This document shows, in pieces, positions 51,194 through 59,864 of a stretch of 64,000 bases of DNA. Position 1 is the stretch's first letter; every line of letters begins with the position of its first letter. Location of the stretch: NCBI GenBank assembly GCA_002295885.1, contig DBGM01000028.1:1-64000 (forward strand), read 5' to 3'. A program made the translations under genes and the position numbers. The DNA is from Phycisphaerales bacterium UBA854 (GTDB taxonomy: Bacteria > Planctomycetota > Phycisphaerae > Phycisphaerales > SM1A02). The notes beneath the pieces were generated by a model, which saw only the letters and a list, made by a program, of their open reading frames with translations, had not been told where the DNA came from and ran no database searches.

Positions 51194-53616
51194 GCCGAAC
51201 GCACGCAGCGGAATCCGGTGTGCGACAGGCTGCTGTCGGGGGTGACGGGCATCCGGGCCGCCGGGCGGTAGCGGACGCAGAATCCGGGAGCACAGAGAAA
51301 GGATCCCCCCCGGGTGATGCGTCGCGGGATGCCGGGCGAGGCGTGGTCGACGATCGAATCGAGGTCGGGGCCGAGGGGATTCTCCTTTTCGCTGCGACCG
51401 TACCAGTCGTCGGAGTACCAGTCCGCGCACCATTCCCAGGCGTTGCCCGTCATGTCATGCAGTCCCCATCCGTTGGGGGGAAACGATCCGACCGGTGCGG
51501 TGCCGGCGTGACCGTCGGACGCCTCGTCCTCGACCGGAAAGACGCCTTGCCACGTGTTCGCCATCCATCGTCCGCGTGGTCGCAGTTCGTCGCCCCAGGC
51601 GAAGGTTCGCCCCTCGAGGCCGCTGCGGGCGGCGTATTCCCATTCCGCTTCGGTGGGGAGGCGTCTTCCCGCCCACTCGGCGTAGGCGTTGGCGTCCTCC
51701 CAGGCGACGTGCACGACGGGATGGTCCATGCGGTCCTCGATGTCGGACCCGGGGCCCTCGGGATGCCGCCACTGGGCTCCGGGGACCAGCGACCACCACT
51801 GGGTCACGTCGTTGCGGTTCGTGATCGATTCCGGCGTGATGAACACCGCGGAAGCGGGTACGAGCATGTCGGCCGGCGCTCCGGGATAGTCCTCGGGTCG
51901 CGGGGTGCGTTCCGCGACCGTGACGTAGCCGGTCTCGTCGACGAAGCGGGCGAACTCCGCATTGGTCACCTCGTGGGTGTCCATGAAGAATCCGTCCACG
52001 CGCACCCGGTGCGGGGGGCGTTCCTCCGGGTAGCCGTCGCGTTCGCCCATCACGAACGTTCCGCCGGGAATCCACGTCATCCCGGGAGGTGCAGTCGGTC
52101 GGCGATCATCCGGTTCGTCGGGCCAGGGGACCGGCTCGCCGGTGCGGCGGTCGATCGACGGCATGGCGCCGTGGGCACGAGCCGTCTCCCCGAGGAGGGC
52201 CGCCATCGTCCGGGTGCGGTCCGGTTCGAGCGCCGAGCGTTCGACGCGTTCGCCCGGATCCGATTCGAGGTCGTAGAGTTCGAGCCCGCCGTCGGCATGT
52301 CGGAAGATCAGCTTCCAGTCTCCGTGGCGGATCGCGGTGTAGGGATGGATGCCGGGGCCACGTGCACCCCACTGGTGGGGCTGGTGCCACAGCAGCACGC
52401 GATCGTCGAGGGTGGAATCGCCGTCCTCCAGCAGCGGTCGCAGACTGCGGCCATCCACCACGTGGTCGTGCGAGACCAGCGAAGTCGCGCCGGCCGCCTG
52501 CAGCAGGGTGGGGAACCAGTCCTGGGTGATGACCGGCGTATCGATGCGGCTTCCCGGCGAGGTGACTCCCGGCCAGCGCACGATCCCCGGGACGCGGGTG
52601 CCGCCTTCGTAGGCCGATCCCTTGCCGCTGCGAAGCGGTGCGTTGTGCACGTGGGGTTCGCCGTTTCTGGAGTGTGCAGAAAGCCCACCGTTGTCCGAGG
52701 AGAGGATCACGATGGTGTCGTCGGCGATGCCCAGGGTCTCCAGCCGGTCGAGCATCGAGCCGAGTGCCGTATCGACCGACTCGATCATGGTGGCGTACGC
52801 CGCCTCCCGGGGGGGGAGGTCCGCGTAGCCCTCGAGGTACCGGTCGTTGGCCATGATCGGGGTGTGCACGGCGTAGGGAGCGAAGTGGAGGAAGAACGGT
52901 CGTCCTTCGGAGTGGGCATCGTCCATCGCCCGCACCGCCTCGTCGGCCAACACCTCGGTGAGGTACACGTCTTGATCGTGCCATCGTTCGAGTCCCGGAA
53001 CGTCCCACACGCTGGTGGTGTCGACGGGTTCGGTGCTGCGTGCCTGCTTGAAGCGGTGGATCCCGAGGTAGCTTCCCGGGGCGCCGGAGGCGTGGCCCGC
53101 GATGTTCACATCGAATCCGAGGCGGCGGGGATCGCCGCCCGGCGTCTCGTGCGCTCCGAAATGCGCCTTGCCGACGTGGATCGTCCGGTAGCCGGCCTGG
53201 CGCAGGAGGCGGGGCAGGCTGACATCGTCCTCGTCCAGACCGTTGCACTTCCACTGCGGGGCCCGCAGCCGGGGGTGGGTGCGGGACGTGTCTCGGTCCC
53301 GATGGAGTGTCCAGTAGGTGATGCCGGTTCTGGCCGGGGTCTGGCCCGTGAGCAGGCTGGTGCGACTGGGAGTGCACACGGGAGCGGCGGCGTAGTTGCT
53401 GGTGAGCACCGTTCCGGAGTCCGCCAGCCGCTGCATGGACGGAGTTCGATAGCGACGGTTGAAGTCGGTCGTCTCCTCGTGCATGGGCACGGAGGTGTCC
53501 TGCCAGCCCAGATCGTCGACGTGGACGAGCACGATGTTCGGTTGGCCGGATGCGATGCACGTTCCCGCGGTGAGCAGCGGGGCGGACAGTCGGAACCAGA
53601 GGGGGGCTCGTCGCAT
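51169..53616 (-). CDS. Sulfatase fused to a formylglycine-generating (FGE/SUMF1) domain
   Basis: An 815-residue exported protein. The sulfatase part (residues about 25-500) has IVLVHVDDLGW, CTPSRTSLLTG (Cys81), VGKAHFG and LSSDNGGLSAH. From about residue 510 an FGE domain begins, PPGMTWIPGGTFVMGERDGYPEE as two parts, and continues with VTNAEFARFVDETGY, RRLPTEAEWEYAARSG, MTGNAWEWCADW and GGSFLCAPGFCVRYRPAARM. Both copper-binding active cysteines of FGE are present (Cys775, Cys780). The enzyme therefore carries a complete candidate activator. TAGACT stands six bases before the ATG. A typical FGE acts on unfolded sulfatases; cis or trans action here is inference. Confidence 0.93.
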   Translation of the reverse strand: MRRAPLWFRLSAPLLTAGTCIASGQPNIVLVHVDDLGWQDTSVPMHEETTDFNRRYRTPSMQRLADSGTVLTSNYAAAPVCTPSRTSLLTGQTPARTGITYWTLHRDRDTSRTHPRLRAPQWKCNGLDEDDVSLPRLLRQAGYRTIHVGKAHFGAHETPGGDPRRLGFDVNIAGHASGAPGSYLGIHRFKQARSTEPVDTTSVWDVPGLERWHDQDVYLTEVLADEAVRAMDDAHSEGRPFFLHFAPYAVHTPIMANDRYLEGYADLPPREAAYATMIESVDTALGSMLDRLETLGIADDTIVILSSDNGGLSAHSRNGEPHVHNAPLRSGKGSAYEGGTRVPGIVRWPGVTSPGSRIDTPVITQDWFPTLLQAAGATSLVSHDHVVDGRSLRPLLEDGDSTLDDRVLLWHQPHQWGARGPGIHPYTAIRHGDWKLIFRHADGGLELYDLESDPGERVERSALEPDRTRTMAALLGETARAHGAMPSIDRRTGEPVPWPDEPDDRRPTAPPGMTWIPGGTFVMGERDGYPEERPPHRVRVDGFFMDTHEVTNAEFARFVDETGYVTVAERTPRPEDYPGAPADMLVPASAVFITPESITNRNDVTQWWSLVPGAQWRHPEGPGSDIEDRMDHPVVHVAWEDANAYAEWAGRRLPTEAEWEYAARSGLEGRTFAWGDELRPRGRWMANTWQGVFPVEDEASDGHAGTAPVGSFPPNGWGLHDMTGNAWEWCADWYSDDWYGRSEKENPLGPDLDSIVDHASPGIPRRITRGGSFLCAPGFCVRYRPAARMPVTPDSSLSHTGFRCVRSAQESAGTP

Positions 53617-53622
53617 GGGGCC

Positions 53623-53628
53623 AGTCTA
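53623..53628 (-). promoter_or_regulatory. -10-like TAGACT before sulfatase-FGE gene
   Basis: TAGACT on the minus strand ends six bases before the ATG at 53616, with GGCCCC between and no Shine-Dalgarno. Confidence 0.4.
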
Positions 53629-53704
53629 CGCCTGTTGCGGCCGGGTTGCCGTACGAGTACGTTCTCAGCGGCGGGATGGGCCCGCCTTCCGAGGAGTGCT
53701 GTCG

Positions 53705-54247
53705 ATGCGAATCATGAATCTTCTGCTTGCAGTGGGGTGTCTCGTCCTGATCACCGCCGGCTGCGCCACCGTTCCCCAGACCGCGGGCGACCGCGTCCAG
53801 TTGGAGGCCGACGTCAAGCGGACCGTGGATCGGATGTCCGCGGCGGATCCGAACGTCGAGAAGTTTATGAAGTCCTCCTACGCCTATGCGGTCTTCCCGG
53901 CCATCGGGTCCGGCGGCGCCATCGTCGGAGGAGCGTTCGGTCGCGGTCAGGTCTTCCGCAACGACGAGGTCATCGGGTTCGTGAGCGTGACCGAGGGCAC
54001 CATCGGCGCCCAGTTGGGCGGCTCGAACTATTCCGAGATGATCTTCTTCCAGGACAAGTGGACGTTCCAGAAGTTCGCCGCCAACCAGTTCGCCTTCCAG
54101 GCTTCGATCTCCGCGGTGGCCGTGGAAAGCGGAACCGGAGACAACCTCGACTACTCGGAAGGCGTGATGGTCTTCACCCAGGGCTACAAGGGACTGAAAC
54201 TCGGAGCCGCGATCGGCGGTCAGCAGTTCAAGTACGTGCCCAACTGA
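53705..54247 (+). CDS. SYLF/YSC84-domain lipoprotein
   Basis: A 180-residue lipid-binding lipoprotein. The signal peptide ends in LITAGC (Cys20). The SYLF/Ysc84 domain fills the rest: SSYAYAVFPAIGSGGAIVGG, AFGRGQVFRNDEVIGF, VTEGTIGAQLGGSNYSEMIFF, FAFQASISAVAVESG and VMVFTQGYKGLKLGAAIGGQ. AGGAG lies nine bases before the ATG. Bacterial relatives bind phospholipid and help outer-membrane stability. It is divergent from the sulfatase-FGE gene. Confidence 0.92.
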   Translation: MRIMNLLLAVGCLVLITAGCATVPQTAGDRVQLEADVKRTVDRMSAADPNVEKFMKSSYAYAVFPAIGSGGAIVGGAFGRGQVFRNDEVIGFVSVTEGTIGAQLGGSNYSEMIFFQDKWTFQKFAANQFAFQASISAVAVESGTGDNLDYSEGVMVFTQGYKGLKLGAAIGGQQFKYVPN

Positions 54248-54256
54248 TCCCCGTGG

Positions 54257-54262
54257 TACATT
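54257..54262 (+). promoter_or_regulatory. -10-like TACATT before a 79-residue gene
   Basis: TACATT ends six bases before the ATG at 54269. It supports the reality of this small gene. Confidence 0.4.
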
Positions 54263-54268
54263 CTGGCC

Positions 54269-54508
54269 ATGCGTGATGTCCCGATCCTGGTCCATATCCC
54301 CAAGTGCGGCGCCACCACGCTGATCACGGCGGTGACCGGCGACATCTTCGGGGCGGAAGGTCGCGAACGCTACGCCGGACGTCGCATCATCCTCTGGCTC
54401 GAAGCGGCCATTGCCCGGTACCTTCCCGAGTCGGCCGAACCGCTGGAGATCGACCGGGAGGAGCCGTTGCAGACGGTGCGTGCACTGGTCCGGAGGTTGT
54501 ACGGATGA
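54269..54508 (+). CDS. Small protein of unknown function (79 residues)
   Basis: Begins MRDVPILVHIPKCGATTLIT and continues with a helical, Arg- and Glu-rich second half. The HIPKCGATTL segment recalls the phosphate loop of sulfotransferases (HIPKTGGTSL), but the remaining domains are absent. It has a -10-like box six bases upstream and its stop overlaps the next start (ATGA), which supports it as a gene. No transmembrane helix is seen. Confidence 0.6.
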   Translation: MRDVPILVHIPKCGATTLITAVTGDIFGAEGRERYAGRRIILWLEAAIARYLPESAEPLEIDREEPLQTVRALVRRLYG

Positions 54509-54678
54509 GCGGCCGGTTCTGGACGGGTTTCGATCTGCTGCTGGGTGGTCTGCTGATCATTCTGGCGGTGATCCTTTCGGTGCTGGGTCAGGACTGGCGT
54601 CTGGTGGGTGTCCTGGGGGCGGGCTTCACGCTCTGGGGCCTCTACGAGTGGATCCGCGGTGATCGCACCGGAGACTGA
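54505..54678 (+). CDS. Small two-helix membrane protein (57 residues)
   Basis: MSGRFWTGFDLLLGGLLIIL begins the first of two hydrophobic helices; the second is WRLVGVLGAGFTLWGLYEWI, followed by a charged tail. GGAGG stands eight bases upstream of the ATG, inside the previous gene, and the two overlap by four bases. The family is not recognised. It is likely an inner-membrane partner of the 79-residue protein. Confidence 0.7.
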   Translation: MSGRFWTGFDLLLGGLLIILAVILSVLGQDWRLVGVLGAGFTLWGLYEWIRGDRTGD

Positions 54679-54759
54679 ACGCGCCGGTCCGGTTTGGTTG
54701 CTGGGGGTACCGCCCACGGGTAGTCTCTTCTCATCAGGAACCCCGGAAAGCGACCCTCC

Positions 54760-55977
54760 ATGCCCAGAATACGCCATGCACTGCTGCCCCTCGTCTGTTC
54801 GTGTGTCGTCGGGTGCGGCGATTCCAGTGCACCCGCGCCGGCCGCACCGCCCGTCCCCACGGTGACGTGCGTCAAGGCGGTCGGGGAGGACATTCCCGAC
54901 TACCGCTACTACCCCGGCATCACCCAGGCGGTGCTCGAAGCCGAGATCGTGGCCCGGGTATCGGGCTTTCTGGAGGAGCGGAACTTCGTCGAGGGGGACC
55001 GGGTCTCCACCGGTCAGCGGCTGTACCTGATCCAGCAGGAGGAGTTCAAGGCGGACCTCGTCGAGGCGCAGGCCACATTGCTCAACGCGGAGGCGCAGGC
55101 CCAGTTCAGCCAGCTCACCCTGACCAACGTCCGGGAGGCGTTCGCCGGCGGAGCGGCCACGGTCTACGAGGTCGAGCAGGCCGAAGCCACCTTCAAGGAA
55201 GCGATGGCCACCGTCGAGTCGTCCCGTGCGGGCGTGATCAACGCCGAGCTCAACCTCTCCTACACCGAGGTGCTGGCCCCCTTCGCCGGACGGATGGGGG
55301 AGACCCAGATCGACGTCGGCAACCTGGTCGGTCCCACCGAGAACATGACGCTGGCCACGCTGGTCATGCTGGATCCGATGCGGGTGATGTTCGAGCCGGC
55401 CGGAACCGAGTTGATCCAATACCTCCGGGCCTTCGAGTCGGGCGTGGTGCCGGTGCAGGTCACCGTCTCCCAGCAGGGGGGCGATCCGGTGATCTACAAC
55501 GGCTCGCTCGATCTCGTCGACAACATCGTGGAGCAGACCACATCGACGTTCAAGGCCCGGGCCGTCTTCAAGAACGGGAAGGGCTACGTGCTTCCGGGAC
55601 TGTACGTCTCGGTCCGGGTCCGTCTGCGGACGATCGAGGGGGCGGTCATGGTTCCCGATGAGGCGATGTCCGCCACGCCCACCTCGCAGTACGTGTACGT
55701 GGTGGATTCCAAGCAGGTGCTGCAGCGACGCTCGGTCGTCACGGCATCGCTCTACGAAGGACTCCGTCACGTGACCTCCGGACTGAAGGCCGGGGATGTC
55801 GTGGTCGTCAAGGGGAACCCGGTGCTCGTCCGCCAGGGGGCCAAGGTGAAGCCGGACATCGTCGATGCCCGGACCTTCGTGACCAGCCAGCAGAAGGCTG
55901 AGCAGGCGGCGATCGATGAGAGTTCCGGAGCCTCCGGCAAGGGCGACGGCGAATCCGGGAGCGGCGGCGGCTCGTGA
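54760..55977 (+). CDS. RND efflux periplasmic adaptor lipoprotein
   Basis: A 405-residue membrane-fusion protein. The lipobox is CVVGC (Cys19). The lipoyl half-motif AEIVARVSGFLEERNFVEGD, a helical hairpin (residues about 95-160), the second lipoyl half VLAPFAGRMGETQIDVGNLV, and the beta-barrel region follow as in AcrA/MexA. The C-terminus is a Ser/Gly-rich tail. It is followed by its pump with a four-base overlap (GTGA). No outer-membrane factor gene lies nearby. Confidence 0.93.
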   Translation: MPRIRHALLPLVCSCVVGCGDSSAPAPAAPPVPTVTCVKAVGEDIPDYRYYPGITQAVLEAEIVARVSGFLEERNFVEGDRVSTGQRLYLIQQEEFKADLVEAQATLLNAEAQAQFSQLTLTNVREAFAGGAATVYEVEQAEATFKEAMATVESSRAGVINAELNLSYTEVLAPFAGRMGETQIDVGNLVGPTENMTLATLVMLDPMRVMFEPAGTELIQYLRAFESGVVPVQVTVSQQGGDPVIYNGSLDLVDNIVEQTTSTFKARAVFKNGKGYVLPGLYVSVRVRLRTIEGAVMVPDEAMSATPTSQYVYVVDSKQVLQRRSVVTASLYEGLRHVTSGLKAGDVVVVKGNPVLVRQGAKVKPDIVDARTFVTSQQKAEQAAIDESSGASGKGDGESGSGGGS

Positions 55978-58900
55978 CCAAGTTCTTCATTCATCGCCCG
56001 ATCTTCGCCTGTGCGATCGCACTGCTGATGCTGCTCGTGGGTGGAGTCAGCATCCTGACGCTTCCCGTGTCGCAGTACCCGGACATCGTGCCGGGGACGG
56101 TGCAGGTGACGTCCAGCTATCCGGGGGCGAACGCGGAGACCACGGCCCGCGTGATCACCCAGCCGCTGGAGCAGCAGATCAACGGCGTCGAGGGCATGAT
56201 CTACATGTCCTCGAACTCCACCAGCAACGGCTCGTCCGTCATCACGGTCACCTTCGAGGTGGGCTACGACCTCAACATCGCCTCCGTCGACGTGCAGAAC
56301 CGCGTCCAGACGGCGGAGGCCCAGTTGCCGGCGGAGACGCAGCAGGCGGGCATCTCGGTCGTCAAGCAGTCCTCCGACATCACGCTGATCGTCTCGCTCA
56401 AGGCGCCCGACGGTGGCTACGACAACACCTTCCTGGGCAACTACGCGCAGATCAACCTGATGGATCCGCTGACCCGCGTCGAGGGGGTCGGTTCGATCAC
56501 CATCTTCGGGCTCAAGAACTACTCGGTCCGCATCTGGATCGATCCCGACAAGCTGGCCGCACTGGGCATCACCATCGACGAGGTGACCAGCGCCATCAGC
56601 AACCAGAACAAGGACATCGCGGCGGGCAACATCGGGCAGCCCCCGGTCCCCGGGACCCCGGCCGTCCAGTACCAGCTCTCGACCCTCGGCCAGCTGCAGT
56701 CGGCGGAGGAGTTCGGGGACATCGTGGTGCGGGCCAACAACGATGGGTCGGTGGTGCGGATCAAGGACATCGGCCGGGCGGAGCTCGGGGCCCAGAACTA
56801 CACCACGTCGACCACGCTCAATCAGAAGCCGACGGCGACGATGGCCATCTACCAGCTTCCCGGCGCCAACGCCCTGCAGGTCGCCAAGGGGATCAAGGAG
56901 TCGATGGCCCGACTGGAGCGCAACTTCCCCGAGGGGCTCGAGTGGGAGGTCACCTTCAACATCAACGACTTCGTCGAGGAGTCGCTCAAGGAGCTGGTGA
57001 TCACACTGCTGGAGGCGATCGCACTCGTGGTCGCGGTGGTGTTCCTCTTCCTCCAGAACTGGCGGGTCACGCTCATTCCGATCGTGGCCATTCCCGTTTC
57101 GCTCATCGCGACCTTCGCGGTGCTCGCGGGATTCGGCTTCTCCATCAACCTGCTCACGCTGCTGGGCCTCGTGCTCGCGGTCGGTCTCGTGGTCGACGAT
57201 GCGATCGTGGTGGTGGAGAACGTGGAGCGTCAATTCGAGAACGGGGAGACGGACGCCAAGCGCGCCGCCGAGAAGGCGATGGACGAGGTGGCCGGGCCCA
57301 TCATCGCCACCTCGCTGGTGCTGATGGCGGTCTTCGTTCCCGCGGCGTTCATGCCCGGCATCACGGGCCAGTTGTACAACCAGTTCGCGCTGACCATCGC
57401 GTTCTCGGTGGCGTTGTCGACCATCAACTCCCTGACGCTCAGTCCGGCGCTCGCCGGCTGCCTGCTGAGGCCCCGGACGGAGGAGCCCCGGTTCTTCGTC
57501 TACCGGTGGTTCAACCGATTCTTCGAGGGGCTGACCGCGGGCTACACCCGCATCGTGCATCTGCTCTCGAAGGGTTGGCTGCTGGTGATGCTCGGGTTCG
57601 CCGGGCTCTTCTTCCTCACGGTCTGGCTGACCATGGAGCGGCCGACGAACTTCGTGCCGGAGGAGGACCAGGGCTGGTACTTCACGATCTTCGAGCTGCC
57701 GCCGGGCGCGTCGCTGTCGCGCACCGAGGCGGTGGTCGACCAGGCGACCGAGATCATCATGCGCAACCCGTCCGTGGAGAGCGTCATCCAGGTCAACGGG
57801 GTGGACTTCCTCGAGAGCATCAACGTCTCGAACTTCGGGTTCGCGATCGCCATCCTCAAGCCCTGGAGCGAACGGTCGAAGGCCGATCAGCAGATTCCCG
57901 GCATCATCGACGTGATCAAGAAGGAGCTCGACCGGGAGATCGAGGGGGCGGTGGGCATCTCGTTCAACGCACCTCCTATTCCGGGCCTGGGATCCACCGG
58001 CGGCTTCCAGTACCAGATCGAGGATGTCAACGACAAGGGGCCCGATGCGCTCTACGCCATCACCCAGGAGTTCATCGCCAAGGCCAATGCCCTGCCGCAG
58101 GTGGGCAAGGCGTTCTCCGACTTCGAGATCGACTACCCGGAACTATTCATGGACATCGATCGGGCCCAGGCCGAGGTGCTGGGCGTCGAGGTCGGGACGC
58201 TGTTCACCACGATCCAGGCCTACCTGAGTTCCATCTACATCAACAACTTCAACAAGTACGGGCAGGTCTACCAGGTGAACGTGATGGCCGAGGGTGCGGC
58301 CCGCAGCGAGCCGGAGGATCTGGCTCGTCTCCGAGTGGTGACCCAGGACGGTCGGTCGGTGCCCTTCGGTGAACTGATGGACGTTCGGTACACCACCGGG
58401 CCCGTCAACATTCCTCGCTACAACCTGTACACCTCCACGCAGATCATCGGCGGGCCGGCGCCGGGCTACAGCGGCGGCGACGCGATCAAGGCGCTGGCGA
58501 CACTGCAGGAGGAGGTCCTCGAACCGGCGGGCTTCGGTGGCGAGTGGACCGGCATGGTCTACCAGCAGATCATCGCGGGCAGCTACACGTCGATGATCTT
58601 CCTGCTGGGGCTGGTGACGATCTTCCTGATCCTCGCGTCGCTCTACGAATCATGGGCGATGCCGTTGATGATCCTCCTGGCGGTTCCGCTGGCGGTGCTG
58701 GGGGCGATCTCCGCTCTGGCCATTCGGAGCATGCCGCTGGACATCTACGGTCAGATCGGTCTGCTGATGCTGATCGGCCTGGCGGCGAAGAATGCGATCC
58801 TCATCATCGAGTTCGCACGCGAACTCCGGATCCAGGGTCGAAGCATCCTCGAGGCGGCGGTCGAGGCGGCCCGGCTGCGGTTGCGGCCGATCCTCATGAC

Positions 58901-59123
58901 CGCACTGGCGTTCATCCTCGGTGTGCTGCCGCTGGTGTTCGCTTCGGGAGCCGGCGCGGGGGCGCGGCACTCCATCGGCACCACCGTGCTGGGAGGCATG
59001 CTCGCTTCGACCTTCCTGAGTCTGCTGGTCGTGCCCGTGTTCTACGTCGTGATCCAGTGGGTCCGAGAGCGGTTCAACATGGCCAAGGAGATCAAGGCCG
59101 CCGCACCCGACGACGCCTCCTGA
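55974..59123 (+). CDS. RND multidrug efflux pump, HAE-1/AcrB type
   Basis: A 1,049-residue inner-membrane proton antiporter with twelve helices and two large periplasmic loops. It starts with FFIHRPIFACAIALLMLLVGGVS, typical of AcrB-like pumps. The proton-relay residues are intact: the Asp pair in GLVVDDAIVVVENVER and the Lys in GLAAKNAILIIEFA. It begins at GTG overlapping the adaptor stop. FVPEEDQGWYF and the second-half repeats are standard. Its TGA stop is directly abutted by the TCA of the convergent cupin gene. Confidence 0.96.
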   Translation: MTKFFIHRPIFACAIALLMLLVGGVSILTLPVSQYPDIVPGTVQVTSSYPGANAETTARVITQPLEQQINGVEGMIYMSSNSTSNGSSVITVTFEVGYDLNIASVDVQNRVQTAEAQLPAETQQAGISVVKQSSDITLIVSLKAPDGGYDNTFLGNYAQINLMDPLTRVEGVGSITIFGLKNYSVRIWIDPDKLAALGITIDEVTSAISNQNKDIAAGNIGQPPVPGTPAVQYQLSTLGQLQSAEEFGDIVVRANNDGSVVRIKDIGRAELGAQNYTTSTTLNQKPTATMAIYQLPGANALQVAKGIKESMARLERNFPEGLEWEVTFNINDFVEESLKELVITLLEAIALVVAVVFLFLQNWRVTLIPIVAIPVSLIATFAVLAGFGFSINLLTLLGLVLAVGLVVDDAIVVVENVERQFENGETDAKRAAEKAMDEVAGPIIATSLVLMAVFVPAAFMPGITGQLYNQFALTIAFSVALSTINSLTLSPALAGCLLRPRTEEPRFFVYRWFNRFFEGLTAGYTRIVHLLSKGWLLVMLGFAGLFFLTVWLTMERPTNFVPEEDQGWYFTIFELPPGASLSRTEAVVDQATEIIMRNPSVESVIQVNGVDFLESINVSNFGFAIAILKPWSERSKADQQIPGIIDVIKKELDREIEGAVGISFNAPPIPGLGSTGGFQYQIEDVNDKGPDALYAITQEFIAKANALPQVGKAFSDFEIDYPELFMDIDRAQAEVLGVEVGTLFTTIQAYLSSIYINNFNKYGQVYQVNVMAEGAARSEPEDLARLRVVTQDGRSVPFGELMDVRYTTGPVNIPRYNLYTSTQIIGGPAPGYSGGDAIKALATLQEEVLEPAGFGGEWTGMVYQQIIAGSYTSMIFLLGLVTIFLILASLYESWAMPLMILLAVPLAVLGAISALAIRSMPLDIYGQIGLLMLIGLAAKNAILIIEFARELRIQGRSILEAAVEAARLRLRPILMTALAFILGVLPLVFASGAGAGARHSIGTTVLGGMLASTFLSLLVVPVFYVVIQWVRERFNMAKEIKAAAPDDAS

Positions 59124-59492
59124 TCAGGAGCCGGGCACCGGCTTGTCGCAGTCGAAGGTGACGGGAACCAGGCACAGGAACCGCATCGGGGCCTCGGAGT
59201 GATTCCGGAACTGATGCAGGCTGTTGGCCGGGACGTAGAGCACGTCCCCGGCGGTGGCCGCCGCGGTCTCGCCGTCGCATTCCACATCGCAGTCGCCCTC
59301 GACGATGTAGACCTCGTGTTCGTAGTCGTGCTGATGCAGGGGGGTGTGACCGCCCGGTTGCACCACGAAGTGCCGGAGGGCGAAGTTCGGAGCGCCGTCG
59401 TCGCGTCCGACCATGATCTGCATGGTGACATCCTTGACGCCGTCCATCTCGACGGGCGTGGTGGTGGCGGGATCGGTCTTGCGGATGAGCAT
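59124..59492 (-). CDS. Single-domain cupin protein
   Basis: A 122-residue cupin. Motif 1 is PGGHTPLHQHDYEHEVYIVEG, in which two His, a Glu and a later His form the metal site, and motif 2 is GDVLYVPANSLHQFRNHSE. The end FLCLVPV is typical. The ATG at 59492 follows GAGG by nine bases and is where homology begins. The role (sensor, isomerase or dioxygenase) is not resolved. It ends one base after the pump gene. Confidence 0.88.
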   Translation of the reverse strand: MLIRKTDPATTTPVEMDGVKDVTMQIMVGRDDGAPNFALRHFVVQPGGHTPLHQHDYEHEVYIVEGDCDVECDGETAAATAGDVLYVPANSLHQFRNHSEAPMRFLCLVPVTFDCDKPVPGS

Positions 59493-59782
59493 GGTGCGGG
59501 CCTCGGTCGGGAGAAATATTTTCCCCATCATTTCATGAATCACGCCGCGGGGCAAGGAATCGGCGCAGGATGTCATGGCCCGTCGATCGTGTCCTTGCGA
59601 AGGTTCCGGCGGGATCCCGCTCCATGCGTATGGAGCGATTGAACAACGACAGTGGGAGCACCGCAGGGGTCGGGCTGCATGGCCCGGCCCTTCTGCATCA
59701 GGGACGTTGATCCGCGCCGAGCATTTGACGCGACCGCGCACCGCTGAGCAGATGCATTGTGCGTGGGAGGTCTGTACGACAA
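59493..59782. other. Intergenic region without recognised gene
   Basis: About 290 bases between the cupin start and the terminator of the protease gene. Two longer frames exist on either strand, but they have no ribosome site, motif or plausible composition. Nothing else was recognised. Confidence 0.5.
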
Positions 59783-59816
59783 AGTCCGCCGGGCGCCCGA
59801 AGGCACCCGGCGGACT
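59783..59816 (-). terminator. Intrinsic terminator of the C25 protease gene
   Basis: On the minus strand AGTCCGCCGGG and CCCGGCGGACT form an 11-base perfect stem. The inner bases extend it by GGUGCC-type pairs to a UUCG tetraloop closed by C-G. TTTGTC follows the stem. It begins 49 bases after the protease stop. Confidence 0.75.
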
Positions 59817-59864
59817 CGCATGTAGGCTCCCTACCGTGCCGGGAGGGGGGCCGTCTCGCCGTGA

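Noticed and set aside
49637..51433. Extension of the minus-strand sulfatase frame upstream to 51433
   Set aside because: The frame stays open, but the extension lies opposite the plus-strand sulfatase core and would bury the signal peptide inside the protein.
54269..54340. Sulfotransferase P-loop in the 79-residue protein
   Set aside because: Only HIPKCGATTL is similar; the 3'-phosphate binding region and the rest of the fold are missing, so no function was assigned.
59493..59741. Longer cupin frame reaching 59741
   Set aside because: The 83 extra residues lack similarity, and the ATG at 59492 has a GAGG site nine bases upstream.
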